Notes: a model not told the origin generated them from the letters alone. DNA of 64,000 nt from Baylisascaris procyonis (GCA_037389465.1 JAZARR010000201.1:1178001-1242000), one strand, 5' to 3'. Shown: positions 23,601 through 37,622, numbered from the stretch's first letter. Numbers and translations are program-made.

Positions 23601-26600
23601 CATTCACAATAACATTTATTTAAATAATAATTAACATTTAAATTATATACTTAGATTTTTGGATTGCAATTGCTTGTATTACATTTATTTCAGAACGCAC
23701 CCATCTTGCAATTAATAACGGTGCCTAAGAGATTGCTTCAAGGCTCATAGACGCATATATTTTCTCATCTCTGTTCCATGTGCCATTTTCATTGATTGCC
23801 TTATTGGGATATAAAATACCCTACAAGTTGTGCCGAATTACATTTTTTGTGATTTCAATGATCAGTCAGCAATAATGCAAAATGCAAAGTTATAAAAGTG
23901 CTAAATCGTTGTTTAGCATGCAGAGATTGAAACCTTGCAAAGTAGATTATTTTCACTTATTTACTTTTGCAAATAAAAATTATTTTCAGGTTTACATATG
24001 CATGGACGATTGCATTTCCATCGCTTATGTTCTTCATTTATGCGGCAATTTTTTTGGAAATTAGAAAAATGAAAAACGTTTTTGTCATTAGCAATTCCAT
24101 AACGACTGATTTACGATTCACTAATGGTGAGTTTTGTGGAGGAAAGAAAAATGCCCTTAAAAAACGATTCGTTTTAATGACAACCATCTTGTAGTGATAA
24201 TTCAACAATGGTGATAATCATCTTATAGTGATAATTTAATGATAGTGATAATCAAAATGCTTCTTGATCACTTAAATCTGAGCCAGATTAAAATAATTGG
24301 CCGTAACATATGATGTTGTTCAAGATTTTCGTTTCTATTTCATTGATTTCTCTTTTATGCAAATCCCATATTTGCATATTCGTTTTTTCCCGGAAAATTA
24401 GTCGTAAACGTTGAAACGAAGAAATTCATTTATTTAGTATTTAAGAGTCGTTTTCTCTCGATGAATGCTATGAGATTTGCAGCGACGATCGACTCAAGAA
24501 GCAATTAGATATTGAATGAATAATACAAACCATCCCTTCTACTTATATATAATTGATGAATTTAATATATGCATAATCCACTAAAATCAAAGATTTCAAT
24601 TTTATTTCAGTTTTTCAATTTTATTTTAGATTTTAGTTTTAAAAAACTAAAGATTTTAGTTTTTTTTTTACAAATTTTAATTTTATAGCTAAAATTATTG
24701 CATTTTTTACCTTATCTTTTAGCTTATCTTATAGCTATAGCTTATAGCTTTATCTTACTTAATGGCGAAAAATTATCTGAGAGCTAAATCATGGTCTTTT
24801 TTTTTCAGGAACTGCATCAAAATCGCATGCAAAACGAGCAAATAAAAGGTTTGAAAAGAATTTTCATCTTAAGCAATTTTAATTTGAATTCATTTCACCT
24901 ATAGGAATCAATTTCAGTTGCGTTGGGATGATGAAGCAAAAATTCTCCCCCTCCTCCACCTTCTTTCGTCTCGAAGAATTTATTCATTCATTAAAAGATT
25001 GTCAAAAAAATATTCGATGATTTATAAATTCTACAGCAATCTCATGTCAATAGATTCAACACTCGATGTTTATACCAATAGTGAAGATAAAATTTTATAA
25101 AAATCATACAAAAACAAGACAAGCAACAAATTGATCAATATTTTTCTAGCATTACAATTATACAATCGTTATTCTCTAAATCGATATTTTAGAAGAAAAT
25201 GATGCATGAAAAATCTAAAATTCTCATATTTTATGAAAATATTCAATAATTTAGACTATCGGTTGTTGTCTATTTTAATGATATTTACAAATAATTCATC
25301 ATCAACAATTAGAATGCAAATACTCTTTCCTACTTTTTTTTTTTTTAATAATAAAATTGAAGTCTTCGTTGAGTATGAAAAATACGATATATTGCTAGAT
25401 TATATTACTTTCTAAATGGGAATATAAATAAGAAATTTTATAAACAATTGGGGATTTATATAGATGAATATTGAAGCTAATTAGAGAATAATAATTGATA
25501 TTATCAATTATCAAAGCAATGACCACTAATTGACTTCAAATTGATGGCGTTTTGCTTTTTAAGTAGTACTCTACCAATTGGGAATTAGCACCCATTTCTT
25601 TGGAAATCGTTTCTTTTCGACAAGAATTATTAAATTTATTGCATTACTTTATTTTGAGAGAATAAAAAAACCTATATAAGCTATCCTGAAAAAAAAAATT
25701 GTTGCAAGCATCTTATAGTATGTACTGTAAGAACTGTAAAACCGTAAGGTGTGAACTATGAAAACTGTAAAAAAAAACGACTCTAAAATTCAAATACAGG
25801 TGACTGATTCTTTTAAGCTCCAGCCGGTGCTCACAAGAACCTATATGCGATTCTTCTGAAGCAAAAAACCCTTCGAGTACCTGAAATACAATTATTACTC
25901 AATTGTCACGAAGACATTTCGAGTAGTTCTAATGGAGTTTTCTATTTTAGTCAATAGTTCAAATTTCTGAGCAGCCATCTCAACATTGTCTTTTCGCTAT
26001 GTTCCCCAACATCGTCCCTTTCCACACCTTTTCCTTGCTTCCCTCAACCCAATCTCTTGCAGTAATAATAGATTTATTTTTGATAAAGAAAAAATGAAAA
26101 ATTTCTTCTTTAATGCTCTCTTCAAATTCACTTGCATCACTTATAATATGATAGTAATTAATAATAATAAATAAATAGAGCCGTCTATAATTTTATTGGG
26201 AAATGACACATATCTACTATTATCGCATATGAAGATGACGCTCAAAGACGGTAGTTGCCAAAAAAGCGGATAGGGAGGGTGGGGGGGGGGGGTGAAGGAG
26301 TCTATAAAGGAGTCGCATAGAGGCGTAGTTGGTGTAGGGATCGTAATCGTTCTAAATAAAAGCCTAATCGATACAACACTGCAGGCGAATACTCTCCAGC
26401 GAATGTAACCTAATAATACAAGCAGCAGTAATCTGTGTCATTCTACAATGTGAGACAATCGTCTTTTTTGTGTTACCATTTATTGCGACGATGTTACCCG
26501 CCCATGTGGGAATATGGCTTAATATTCTACAAAATTGTTGTATTATTGCTAATAACTCAATTCAACCGTTCGTCTATTTCACGTTCAATCAAGAAATACG

Positions 26601-26628
26601 CAAACGACTTCGCCGTATTTTCAAATAA
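20676..26628 (+). CDS. Serpentine chemoreceptor, Srx-like seven-transmembrane GPCR
   Basis: Exons 20676-20907, 22021-22209, 23328-23436, 23990-24126, 24809-24848, about 24905 onward (end not fixed), and about 26426-26628 with stop TAA. The first five junctions agree in phase. Order: TM1 (FLLMTIVGIFANSILVIIF), TM2 (FFYLLSYQLAICDFLIY), TM3 with IMALSRFIVIAYK in the DRY position, TM4 (GLIIIAFTWSFTIG), an extracellular loop with two Cys (NLCPKNF, KDCSAAG), TM5 (WTIAFPSLMFFIYAAIF), a basic loop 3, and TM6-TM7 ending NSIQPFVYFTFNQEIRKRL, the NPxxY-like tail of nematode Srx receptors. The ATG directly follows a TTCTAATATAG acceptor, a likely spliced-leader site. The join from 24905 to the last exon is unresolved: exon 6 shows RNQFQLRWDDEAKIL but no good donor. 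Sub-family Srx is likely, not certain; the role would be chemosensory signalling at the plasma membrane. Confidence 0.8.
24255..24335 (+). repeat. Partial dispersed copy of the SINE-like tail
   Basis: Shares ATCTG.GCCAGATTAAA..TTGGC.GT..TAT..GATGT with 12755-12800. It lies in intron 4 of the serpentine receptor gene. The tRNA-like head is not recognisable here; instead GTGATAAT words recur at 24195-24250. Confidence 0.5.
26281..26292. repeat. Poly-G tract
   Basis: Twelve G after GGGAGGGT, in the last intron of the receptor gene. Confidence 0.95.
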
Positions 26629-26639
26629 CAATGAATTGT

Positions 26640-26769
26640 TATTATTACTTTCCTAATATTTTGGGACGGGAATTATTTTTCCTTATTATTACTTCCCTAA
26701 TATTTGGGACGGGAATTATTTTCCCTTATTATTATTTTCCCAATATTTGGGACGGGAATTATTTTCCCA
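26640..26769. repeat. Three-copy 43-44 bp tandem repeat
   Basis: Three consecutive copies of a unit ending in TTTGGGACGGGAATTATTTTCCC, starting 11 bases after the receptor stop codon, so probably in its 3' UTR. Within each unit GGGA.. and TTTCCC arms can pair. Confidence 0.9.
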
Positions 26770-28116
26770 TCGAAAAAAGAAGCATCGACTATCGAAGAAA
26801 ACGTCATTCTCATCCTAGATGCATCGTTTCTTTTGAGTATCAATAAATATATCGAATATGAAATTTGTGTGCAATAAAATTTACTACTGGCTTCAGATGT
26901 ATTTACGCCTCGAAATAAAACATTCCCATGGGAAATAATCGACATTTAACATGCTTACGATTGAAAAAAAAATATCTGAACGCCTTTGTTTACTGTTTAC
27001 TGTTTACTCTTTCCCGCGTTACTGCAGGCGTAACGTTGGGCAAGGAAAAATTGCCTGACAAAGAGATATCGAGGAAATGAGTGTGAACGGGCATTTAGAT
27101 CTTATTTCATCAAGGTTGGAACTGTGATGTGTCATCTCTATACTGAACCCTCTTAAAATTCAAATTTACTAAAGAATTCTGCCCGTCGACCACAGACAAA
27201 TTACTGAAACTTGACGAACTAAATATGAGTACCTTAATAAGTACCGCAAATGAAAAAAAAATCGTTTATTCCACATAAAAGAGTAAACAACAACAAATCT
27301 ATCATATACATATATTAAAACAAATCACAAGATGCGTTCACATAGTACCCGATGATGCGTAAGCGGAAGAAGGGAAATGAAACATAAGAATAAAAAGTTA
27401 TAAATCCCAAAATAAATACCAATATTCACTCATCTCAGCAAAGGATTTGTCTGAAAAATACAACAACAATAAACTTCAATTAAGTGAGAAAATTTTACAC
27501 CAGGACTGAATTAATATCCACTCTTGTGCCTTCGCATCCCCTCTCCTTGACCAGATGGTTAAACGCACGGTCATACTAGTTCCTTAACCAATCGACCGAC
27601 AACATCCATAGTTTTATTTCCCTATTCCCTCTTCCTTCCCAACATATAAATCCGAATTCCAATAGCCAATAGCCAGTGGAAGTAATAATGCAAATCAACA
27701 ATTTACTTAAGAATGACATTAAAAACAACTACATCGGCATTCAAAGAAACAAAAAATTTACTTGGATTTATAAAAGTAGCATTGAAGGATCGGAATAGGC
27801 AAAAGATTTCCTTGCCATATGTGTGATTCCCCAGATTCTTGTTACTCGATCAACAGACCTTTCTTGTAATAATATGGTTTAAGAATTTATGATCACTTCA
27901 CAAAAGAATCCCTCCCGCTAATCAGTCAAAGGAAATCCCTTCCCCTTCTACCCTAGCAAGAAACCCTCCTACCCACCATCCCTTGATCAATAATCTTCAG
28001 CAATCATCAATTACGATATCCATCCTCCTAAGCACCGCATCTGTAAATCCTCTCTCCTGTAACTCAACGAAGAAAGCCTCCTTGACTTAACGCATCATTA
28101 AAAATGGACAACGGGA
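26770..28116. other. Intergenic between receptor and PRPF31, no gene seen
   Basis: AT-rich DNA with a three-fold TGTTTAC repeat near 26990-27010. The PRPF31 3' UTR must lie at its right end. Confidence 0.5.
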
Positions 28117-31100
28117 TTAGTCAACAACGGGAGTTTGCACTTTAACGAATGTGGCTGACGGTGAGAAGTAGGTAGTAGAGGAAGATCCAAAACGCTCCGT
28201 CTTGATAGTCGGGTTGACGATCTCGATGCCCTGTACGGGTGTGAACGTGACACTCGATGCGGTTCCCGACGCCTTTGAACGCACCGATGTCAATCCACCC
28301 ATCGCCCTCTGCCTATCCACTGCCTTCTGTAGTTTCTGCGACATTCTGTAATCAATACTATTACGATTTAAAAAAAAAGAACAGCGAAAATTTTATCACT
28401 ACGAAAAATTTTATGTGCACATGCCATAAAATTGCAAAAATTGACAACGGATATATTGGAAAAACGAAGAGAAAGAACTATGAAAACGGCAATGAAAACC
28501 AATACGTTCTATGATCGCAACGAGTAAATCTCGCAAGAAAGGCGAAGTAATGATTCTGAGGAAGAGAGAGGGAAAAAATGGGTAATGATGAAGAAGGAAA
28601 GAATGACACCTCTGAGCAAATTAACCAAAATCAATGATAAATCACAATGACCAAAATAGTTGGAGCGTTTCAAATCAAAAAACTTTTTTAACCAAGTGTC
28701 TTTCACAGCCTATAAACGAAAAAGAATGATTTAAATTGACGGCGAAACACAACCACAAAAATAGATACGAAAGTTATACCACTGCAAAGTTGAAAAATAT
28801 TCGCTAAGACGTTGAGATCTAATCTAAAATTCAAGTACAATGATCTAAGAATCTCAAATCACTAGCCTTGCACGAGTCTTCGGATCGATAGTAGCGCCTC
28901 GTATACGCCCACTGGATGATGGACCACTGCTCGCCTGACCTAATGAGAATCCAACGCTCTCCTGGATAACATCCTCGGACAATTCACCAAAGTTTACGCG
29001 ATTCGCCTTACGCCTCATCTCGGTCATGCCCAATCGTTCTTTCATCTTCCGTACCCGACGCCCTCCTCGTTTCTTACTCGCCTACAATCTACTTTTTCTT
29101 TAACACTTTTCAAGGAAGCATACTATCTACAGCCCATCCACAATACAAGATCATTTCCTGCATTGTAATCCCTTATGAATCCTTCTCAACGTAATCTCTT
29201 TTCTACTAAATAAGCCTGAATAAAGCATAACTCCCTTATTCCTCTTCCTCGACTAGTAAATCTGAAGTAACAAATAATGTGCGAAGGCAAACTAGAATAA
29301 TTAGCGATGTTAGCGTTCTTCTGAATGCGCCTTTTTCTCAAACCCCACATTGCATCTTTATTAAATAACAAACTGGCTCACGCTCTCTTCAAAACGATAG
29401 GTTTAATTCCACCTTCATAATAAATCATATTTTAATATGAAAAGAGAGAATTAGAGAATACGCATGCCTTGTCAAGAGGCTTCGGGAGAGGTTTGACACT
29501 TTTAATGGGGGGTGGCTCAAGCATCTTCTCGATTTTATGCTTGACCTGTTCGAAGAGATTCTTCCCCAATGAGCCATCTGATGATTCGTGTAATGAGTCA
29601 ACACGAGCTGCTAGTGTTGCCTTTGCGGATAACAATCGCGCCACCTTCTGCCTTAAAAACGATAGTCGGCTCTTTCGTATTAGATGCCCTCAAAGGTTCG
29701 AATGGCAGCAAGCAACGTAATGCAATCTCACAAATTGCAGCGAAATACCTTCTGATTTTTTGCAAAATATTACATCCAATGTAATAAATCTTTTCGACCA
29801 TACCCTCCATTCCGTTAGATTACATCCCCTAATTTACTGAAGGCGACAACCTTTCCGGAAAAGTCCCTATCAGGCTACAGTTCATGATTAAATGTAAACT
29901 CCTCTGTTGATTCTCCATCACCTCTACCTCCTCGTCGTTAACCCCTTATCCTCCGTTACCTCCACCACAATATTCAATCAATAAAATTGAGTTCCTAAGC
30001 AAAGTGGCTACTTCATATCTCACTTTTACCAATTCTCTCACTTCCCAAACCTCCAACAAAAAGATTAAAGCAGTCTTTCGTAAGAAAGTCTTTGCTCGAA
30101 AACTTCAAGAAATTTTCAAATTTCATGAAGCCTTATCGGAACTACAACACCATTGATAAAATAATCGAAAATACTGCTAAGAAAGTAACCATCAAAACTT
30201 TTATATACATAAACAACTTAGCTATCAAAGGTTGAATACCTGAAATCAGGTGGCACTCCTTGCACTATTGGATGAAAATAAATGAATCCCGCATGAGGCA
30301 TCACCGTCGACGAGCTGAACCCACTCAGTGTCTTTTTCTGCGCACCAAGAACGAGCACATTACACGCCGGCAATCGCGCTAATGGAGCCAATCCTTCAAA
30401 TAACATTTAGTATACAAGACCATGGTCAACAAAATACACGTAGGTCGAGATCCGACTACGACAAATTCAACCTTACAAAGCTTCAGGTTGGGCTTGGTCG
30501 CGAAGGTCGTGATCGGTTCGGGCCGATATCCCCTTTAATATAGGCTCCCAAGATCCAACGGATGGGTTTGCAAATTCCGATCATCAAACAAAATTGAGAA
30601 TGAGAGATGCCCCTTACGCTGTAATTTTGAGGGCATACAACAACAAAAGATGCTTGGCTAAGCAATTTGGAATTTGCGTCGTGATTTTAGCCATATATAT
30701 AAATTTCTTATCTACTTTTTCCAACTTTTCAGCTGTTTCTACAGAATACTTATGGAAGCCATCTGCTCATAGATTTATAATGACATCTCCATAGGTTGCG
30801 CATCTGTATCTGCTTAGTTTCAGGTTGTTGTAATTATTATAATTTTGAAGGATATAACATATCGCCCAGAGAAAAAACTTCATCGCCTAAAGAGGCGTTT
30901 TTCAATTTTATCAGTTCCCCTCATCACAATCTGGTATTTTTTTGGATTATTAAACTCGCCATCTTTCAGATAAAAAAAATTCCCCTCCCTAGGATAACTT
31001 CAACAACTGCACCCCATCTACTTTCTCGCCTCCCACAACAAACCATAAATATAAGAGAAACGACTAACCTCCAGCTTTCGATACAATCATAGCAGCAGTT

Positions 31101-34100
31101 CCAGCACCAAGAATCTCGCATAAATTTGGTGCAATAAGAGCCATTCTAGATTCGACCAATCTATACATATTGAGACGATCGGCGTGCATCTTCTCAGCCA
31201 AATCACATGCTTCCTGTACACTTGCCAGCTCATCTGCATCGAGCGGTTTGCCTTGGGTGGTGGACGCTGTCACACTCACCACAATGCATGTCGCAGGTGC
31301 CAGAATTTCACTGAAACTTATATACAAATCACCACTGGAATATACACGTACGAAGAACTCCGTTTGAGAAAGAAAATGAGAGCATAATTTCTTTACTCCA
31401 GTCGCTCCTTTCAGATGTGCAAAAACCATTTATCATTGTCCCTATTTTCTTTTAAGTACCACACTTAAACGAAAAATATTTGCTGGAAAAAAGCAGGGCT
31501 CAGAAAGCCATATGCAGGAGCACATTCAAGTTTACAAGCCCAGTATTCTACTCCCCCCCCCTTCCCTCTTATTTCTTCCTTCGAATATCGCACTGTTTCT
31601 TGAGATTTGCGCTTCTCGCCCCTTAGCGATTCACTTTTTCAAGAACATAATGAAGGAATATTTTCAAACTTCTACACTCTCACACAACTGCAAAACTATC
31701 CAGGAGACAGCAGAGAGTCGAAAGTTGTTGGATGACTAGAAAATCACCTGAGGATTTGTTTGTTCTGTCCCTTTGTTGAAATATCATTACCAAGTAGTTT
31801 CGCCACCGCCAAATATTCGAGTGCATTCGGAACAAGTGACTCAAGTTCAGGAAAACGTTTCTCGTACTTGTCGCGGACGAATTTATGTATGACATTCAAC
31901 TCTTGGTCGATATCAGCTGCCAGCTGAAATATTTCATCTGTGAAGCTTTGAGTGTGCATGTTCATTTTTCCTCATAAATCTTACTTCGCAGCCATCCTAT
32001 ACAGCTTGTTTGGCTTCAGCTACATAGGTCAAACGCTTTGTACAGGTCAGGTGAATGTAAAACACTGTAACTGAGCCATACGGATATGACCACATTCTAC
32101 CGGAAACAAGGTTTTAAGCGACGCAATAAAAGATAGCGACTAAATTTCATTCAAACTAACACGAAAATTGGCATTTCTTTAAAAATTGATGATATGCGAA
32201 GATGATTTTAATACCTTCTAATATTAAAATCGCTTCAGGTCCACAATTATATGAACGCGGTTCCCAACCTCCAATGGAGGATGGAATTCCATCGAACCTA
32301 GAATACATCCCTCAAGTAGCGTTGAAATCTGAAGCCCAAATTTCAAAAGCCCTTGCATTTTTGTGGCCTCGGAATGACAGAAGCTAACACCCTCATTCCT
32401 AGGAACTACTCTTTCAATCGTTCACTGGGAGAACAGGGAAGAAGGCTTATCACAAAAACGAGGTTACAATTCTTTATGAAACTGTAAAAGCCTTGCTTTG
32501 CTTTACCAATTAAAGAAAAGGTTCAACAAGAGATGGTGTCAACCAAGGATCGAGAAACAAAAGCCAAAGAAAACCAACCGCCGAAAGTTGAACAATGAGT
32601 TTGTATTGTGGATCCGCTTCTAGAGGTGCGCTCACAGGTGGTATCCCTTCTAAGCCCAATTGCTCTTCCATTTTCGCTATCAGCTCCTTATATCTGAAAA
32701 AAAAATAAATAAATAAATAAAAACATTCATTAAATATGCATCCTCAACATTGATCCTGATATGGTCTATTACTAAACCCTACTACAAAAAAATCACTCCT
32801 TCCACGATGTTTCTGAATCTCTTTCAAAATAGAGCGCTAGAATAAATTTTAGTCAACAGCCGATAAGCATGGATGGATATGTACTTAGGCCAAACTCCAC
32901 CATAGTCCATTTCCTACTGCATACATTTAAATTTAAAGTTGAGGGATTCCACATTAAAGAGTATTAGTGGTACGAACTACAGTGAGTTATAGTGATACGG
33001 CCATGCCATATGCTAAAGCTTGAAACATATCAATCAGCAGCACATTGAAGAGGGGGAAGAAGAAGTGGCAGGGAAAGATAGGACGCAAGCAAGGAGCCGT
33101 TCTTTGGTGGAAGCTCTTCCTTTTAGTAAACATGTTGCTCTACTTTTCACGACTAGTCCGTGGCGGGTATCTTGACGTTCATCGCAAAGACTGTTAAGCA
33201 TTCTTTTCGATGCGACATGTTCTCGAACACACATCTCGTCCTCCCCCCCCCCCCCACTCTCTTCCTTGCTTCGATAATACAGTTGATTTAGATTCCTTAT
33301 GACACCCGAAAAAATATTAAATGCATGAACTAGTGTTCACGAACTAAAAAGCATCAAGAGTGAAAGGCATTTCATTGCACTGAAAAAAATATATAGTATG
33401 ATGCATATGACAGATATACTTATATACTAAACAATTAGCAGATAATGTGCAATAAGACGTCATTATGTGGTATCTACTTAATAAATACCAAAGAAAATGT
33501 AATATGAGCAATTACTAAATGAACGTTAATGAACATAAAACATGTATTACTAACTTCATAACTAAACAATTATAAACGTTTCAAAGAATACATAACATGT
33601 GTTACTAATTCGATAACCAAAAAATTATCAACGAAGTTTTTAGCAGACATAAATTGACTGAGATATAAATATTTGGAGGAATGGTGACATATTGACGGGG
33701 ACGTGAAACAAGAGTTATAATTTCTTATTTCCTCGGCATTAGATGCGTGGGCAAAAAATTGTTTTACGGGGAGAGAGAAGGGTGCGATTCGTTGAGTTTA
33801 GCGATCTTATTCCGTTTTTACTATTTTTCTACCTCCGACTATCTGTACTCTTTTTTCCCCATATATATTTTCTAAAATTTCGAGCATTTGGCGATCGTCT
33901 TCTAATCTCTTTTCTCCCTCAAACCTGCCATGGCCATGATTAGTCATCTCACCTTATATCGACTATGTGAGGATGAATGAGGGCAGGTTAACAGAATGCT
34001 AACACCTATAAGGACATATAATCCATCCTCCCTCCCTCACCCCCCTCCTCATGCCGTCATCTCACGGCTAATTCAATGAAGGAACAACGAATTGCATAAT

Positions 34101-34280
34101 AACTTACTCTGGTGTAGATGCTAATTTGGCGACAGCACCAACTTGATCGTAAGTATTCGTAATTGGTAATTGCTCATAGACCTCTTCAACAATACCATCG
34201 ACAGTACCCTGTGCTGCACTCTCCTCAAGACCATCTCCATCCTCCTCCAAATCGGCCAATAATTCATCAGCCAACGACAT
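28117..34280 (-). CDS. PRPF31: U4/U6 snRNP factor PRP31
   Basis: Eight exons: 34280-34108, 32693-32579, 31923-31748, 31310-31069, 30393-30240, 29651-29468 (or to 29462), 29081-28867 and 28345-28117. They give about 495 residues, against 499 in human. It starts MSLADELLADLEEDGDGL, as in vertebrates. The Nop domain (about residues 90-330) shows VIHKFVRDKYEKRFPELESL, VVSVTASTTQGKPL, ESRMALIAPNLCEILGAGTA and GAQKKTLSGFSSSTVMPHAG. The Prp31 C-terminal domain shows KKRGGRRVRKMKERLGMTE and GTASSVTFTPVQGIEIVNP. The protein bridges U4 snRNA-15.5K and the U5 side (via PRP6) for tri-snRNP assembly in the nucleus. An AG six bases before the ATG (AATATAG) suits trans-splicing. Introns 6 and 7 give an ungapped match to human only if GC donors are used (AAG|GCATGC, AAG|GCTAGT). 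Confidence 0.97.
31552..31561. repeat. Poly-C tract in PRPF31 intron 3
   Basis: Homopolymer C run in a C-rich pyrimidine stretch between exons 3 and 4. Confidence 0.8.
33243..33255. repeat. Poly-C tract in PRPF31 intron 1
   Basis: Thirteen C in a pyrimidine-rich context, thus poly-G in the transcript. Confidence 0.9.
33540..33645. repeat. Imperfect two-copy repeat, about 60 bp
   Basis: ACATGTATTACTAACTTCATAACTAAACAATTATAAACG recurs with changes as ACATGTGTTACTAATTCGATAACC..AAAATTATCAACG. It lies in PRPF31 intron 1. Confidence 0.6.
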
Positions 34281-37200
34281 TCTTCACTATATTCCCTTCA
34301 AATATTTTCAAAATTATTATTTTTTTTCAATAACTTTATAAACGAATTAACCAATAATATTATAATAAGCGTATATTTGATGCTGTCATAACTTTACTAT
34401 CTAGCCAAACGCATTGATGTCTCATCACTCTTTAAACGATATACCTCTTTATATTAATCATCATATATTATAACAAATAAAAATTATATGAAAGTGCAAC
34501 AAAAAGATAATAATATAGGGAAAGAAACACATCAAAAGTAAAACACTAATAACGTTCTTTGAATCCTATATATTCACAATTTGACAATACATGTCATAAA
34601 AAATCATTTCTCTGTCGAAATGAAAGAGAAAATATATATTGCCGGGGGGGGGGGGGGGGTTGATGGTTATAATACTCCGCCCCCTTCGTTCCCATTCCCC
34701 TTACTATATCATTATCTTAAGGCATTGGAAACATCTAGTTTTTTAGAAGTGCCAGCTAAGTCCGATCTCGGGCTTACTTGCAGGAAGGACCTAACTTAAT
34801 CCAGACCCCTTTATCAACAAATACCTTCGATTAACCATCATCCATCTGGTGTTTTTCCACTCCGCTCATCTGAAAGTGTTTCATTCGAACATGCCCCCTA
34901 TACAATCAGATCCATATAGGTGTGACATCAGCCCACGAATAAAAACACTACCATCTCTCACCTACTAGAATCTGTGATTGTTACGTTTCAGTTCGATCTC
35001 AAAGTTTTGTTCTTTATTTTTTATCAAAATTGTTTCGATGTGTTGTCAAACGCCCAAAACAAGAACACTATCCTTCATTGGTTATGACTATTTCCAGTGC
35101 TCTTAAAGCCTTCCTTTCCTCTCTCCCCCCGTAGGATCCATAAGATCCCAGAAATTTAGCTCCGAATTTTCATCACACAATTAGAGGGATCAGAAAAGGG
35201 CAAGGAAATGAGAGAAAATTTTTCCGGATAAGCTGAACACAAATATTTTATCTATTTTCAAGTGATTCAAACTTTAAAAGGCGCCAAGTACCAGTGAAAC
35301 GACGCGGATCTTCTCGCATAGTCAAGGAGATGGATCGATGTGGAACAGACTAAATCCTAAGTAAATGAGGGTTTAGCACGAAATTGATGCATTACTAATG
35401 AGCCTGGGAAATTAAAGGGAATGAAAACTCTCCTTAGAAATTTTGGTGAGACTGAAGCTGAAACCCAAGATGGCTTAAAGATGGTATCGAGGTTTGATAT
35501 ACCAACAACTGGTCCCTTCCAAAAACAACAGCAATATCTGTGTCCAGCATGTCTTTCTCCAAACTGACTTTTGGTAAGCACCTGAGGTGAGAAGTTTGGC
35601 TTTCAAGCTAGCTCGAGCTCAATAAACGAATTGAATGCCCCATGAGAATACAGGCATTAACACAATACAGTGATTTAAAAAAAATCAATCACTGTTATTC
35701 GATGGACAACACAACCATTCAGCACTGGTATGAAGTTAATTAGTAAGTTAGCCTCATAATTGACAAGAAAAAGCTTCCATTCATGCAGAATAAAGGAAAT
35801 CAGAGAGAGGTTCGACCACTGCCACAATATACACAACTTTTCACTCTTCCTCAACTCCAACTTGCTCAAACTTGCCAACCCAACTTGAATCTCAGCGCAA
35901 AGATAACAAGGATTACAAATTCGAATAGTAACTCAATGAATTTATGGCTTTGAGCCATAAATTTTCGAATTTTATCGGCAGTCGTTGCGTGATTGAGAAA
36001 GAAATTTTGCAGCTGAATAACGACACGTCAATTTGAATCGTTTAGATAAAGAAAAATAAAAATATCTCTTTTCATGAAGGTGTTTATTTGCATGTGAATG
36101 GATGAGTGGTGGTAATTTAAAGGTTTTTAATCCGATGAAAAAAATAATATGCAAAATAGGGCCTTATTTTACAAATCTTAATAAATTTTCTACGACTTAA
36201 ATCGATACAAAATAAAAAAAATAAATCAATCGAAAATATTTGTAAATTTTTATGACGTATTTAAATGCTTACAATTTCTATCAAATTCTTTCATAGTACT
36301 CAATAGTGAATAATAACATTCATTAAGAATCATAACGGTTGTTATGTACGAATTGAAAGTATTACGTAGACAGGAAAATATTTATATTCATATGTATAGT
36401 ACGCAACGCCTATATAATGCATTTTGCAGTTGCAAATTTTCAATAATTTCTCAAATACGCATAATTAAGCAGTAAAATTTAAAAAAAAATGTTTCATATA
36501 GCCGATTATTGCATCGGATTATTTGCCCGATTTTATATATATATCCGATTATGACATCGATAATCCATCCGATTCGTTTCGTCAATAAAAAAATCTTAAT
36601 GGAAGCAATAATAAAGCTAGTAAACAATGAATTGAAAACTAAATCGACTATTGAGATTTTAAATAATTTCTAGAGTATCACTATTTTCTATAGGTGAAAA
36701 TTTTATTGTTCGATAAATCCCGATACACTCGATTTGTGCATTTCAAATTTGATATCCTCAATAATGTGTCCTCATTTTTTCCATAGTTTCTTTTATAGAA
36801 TATGGTCATAATGAGTTTTATGTTGCAATAATAAAGTATGGAAAAAAAAGAAATTGATATTAATTATTAAAAACTTTACTAATGAAAAAATATATATTTA
36901 TTAAAAAATGGGAAATTGCGTTTTCTAAAACTTTTTTTTCTTTTTCTGCAAGAATGGCATGATGCAATCATTCCCCTCTATGAGTGCCTAATTATATCTT
37001 TGTTTCGAAAAGTTCCAAATATTCTAAAAAAAAAAACACACATTTCAGGTCATAAAAGGAATTTTTGTGCCCTAAAGGGTTTTCAAAAAATTTTCAAAAA
37101 TTTTATTCGGCTCTAAAATTGTTATTTCGAATTTCGGTTATATCTACATTCTGAAGCCACTATTCACATTATATCAAAAACTCAGGCATATTAGTGTCGC

Positions 37201-37600
37201 AATTTTTTTTTCGTTGTTCTTTTAATATGACCATCGAATTGTTGCGGAATGCATTACCATTCGCAGCGAAATATAAAATTTCAAAAAAAAAGCAAACACA
37301 CAAAATTCTAGCGAGAGTGCCATTCGGTCACTATGGTTTGCTCTCCGTCCGCAACAATGGTCACTTTGTGGTCATTTCTCTCTGATGAGAGATGTATGAC
37401 TTTCACTAAAGTGGAATTACTAGTTTTTTATATGTGCGGATACATCACAATGCAATGATACTCATCGAAAATCGACGCTGTTCAGTGTTCGATAGGTGGA
37501 TATTATATGGGGCGATCACTTTGCACGTCGAAATTCGCTCATAGGAAGAATCGCTTTGAATTGATGTCCTGGACGACCTCATATGACGATGAAACGACAT
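34281..37600. other. Intergenic between PRPF31 and the DB gene, no gene supported
   Basis: About 3.3 kb of AT-rich DNA with a 16-base poly-G at 34644-34659. Minus frames at 35581-35357 and 35878-35675 and a plus frame at 37194-37385 look partly protein-like, but none has splice signals, repeats of a known motif or a recognisable family. Confidence 0.45.
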
Positions 37601-37622
37601 TAGAGACGGCGCTATTCGATAG

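Noticed and set aside
30483..30665. 60-codon minus frame in PRPF31 intron 4
   Set aside because: No conserved counterpart in PRP31, and flanking exons join without it.
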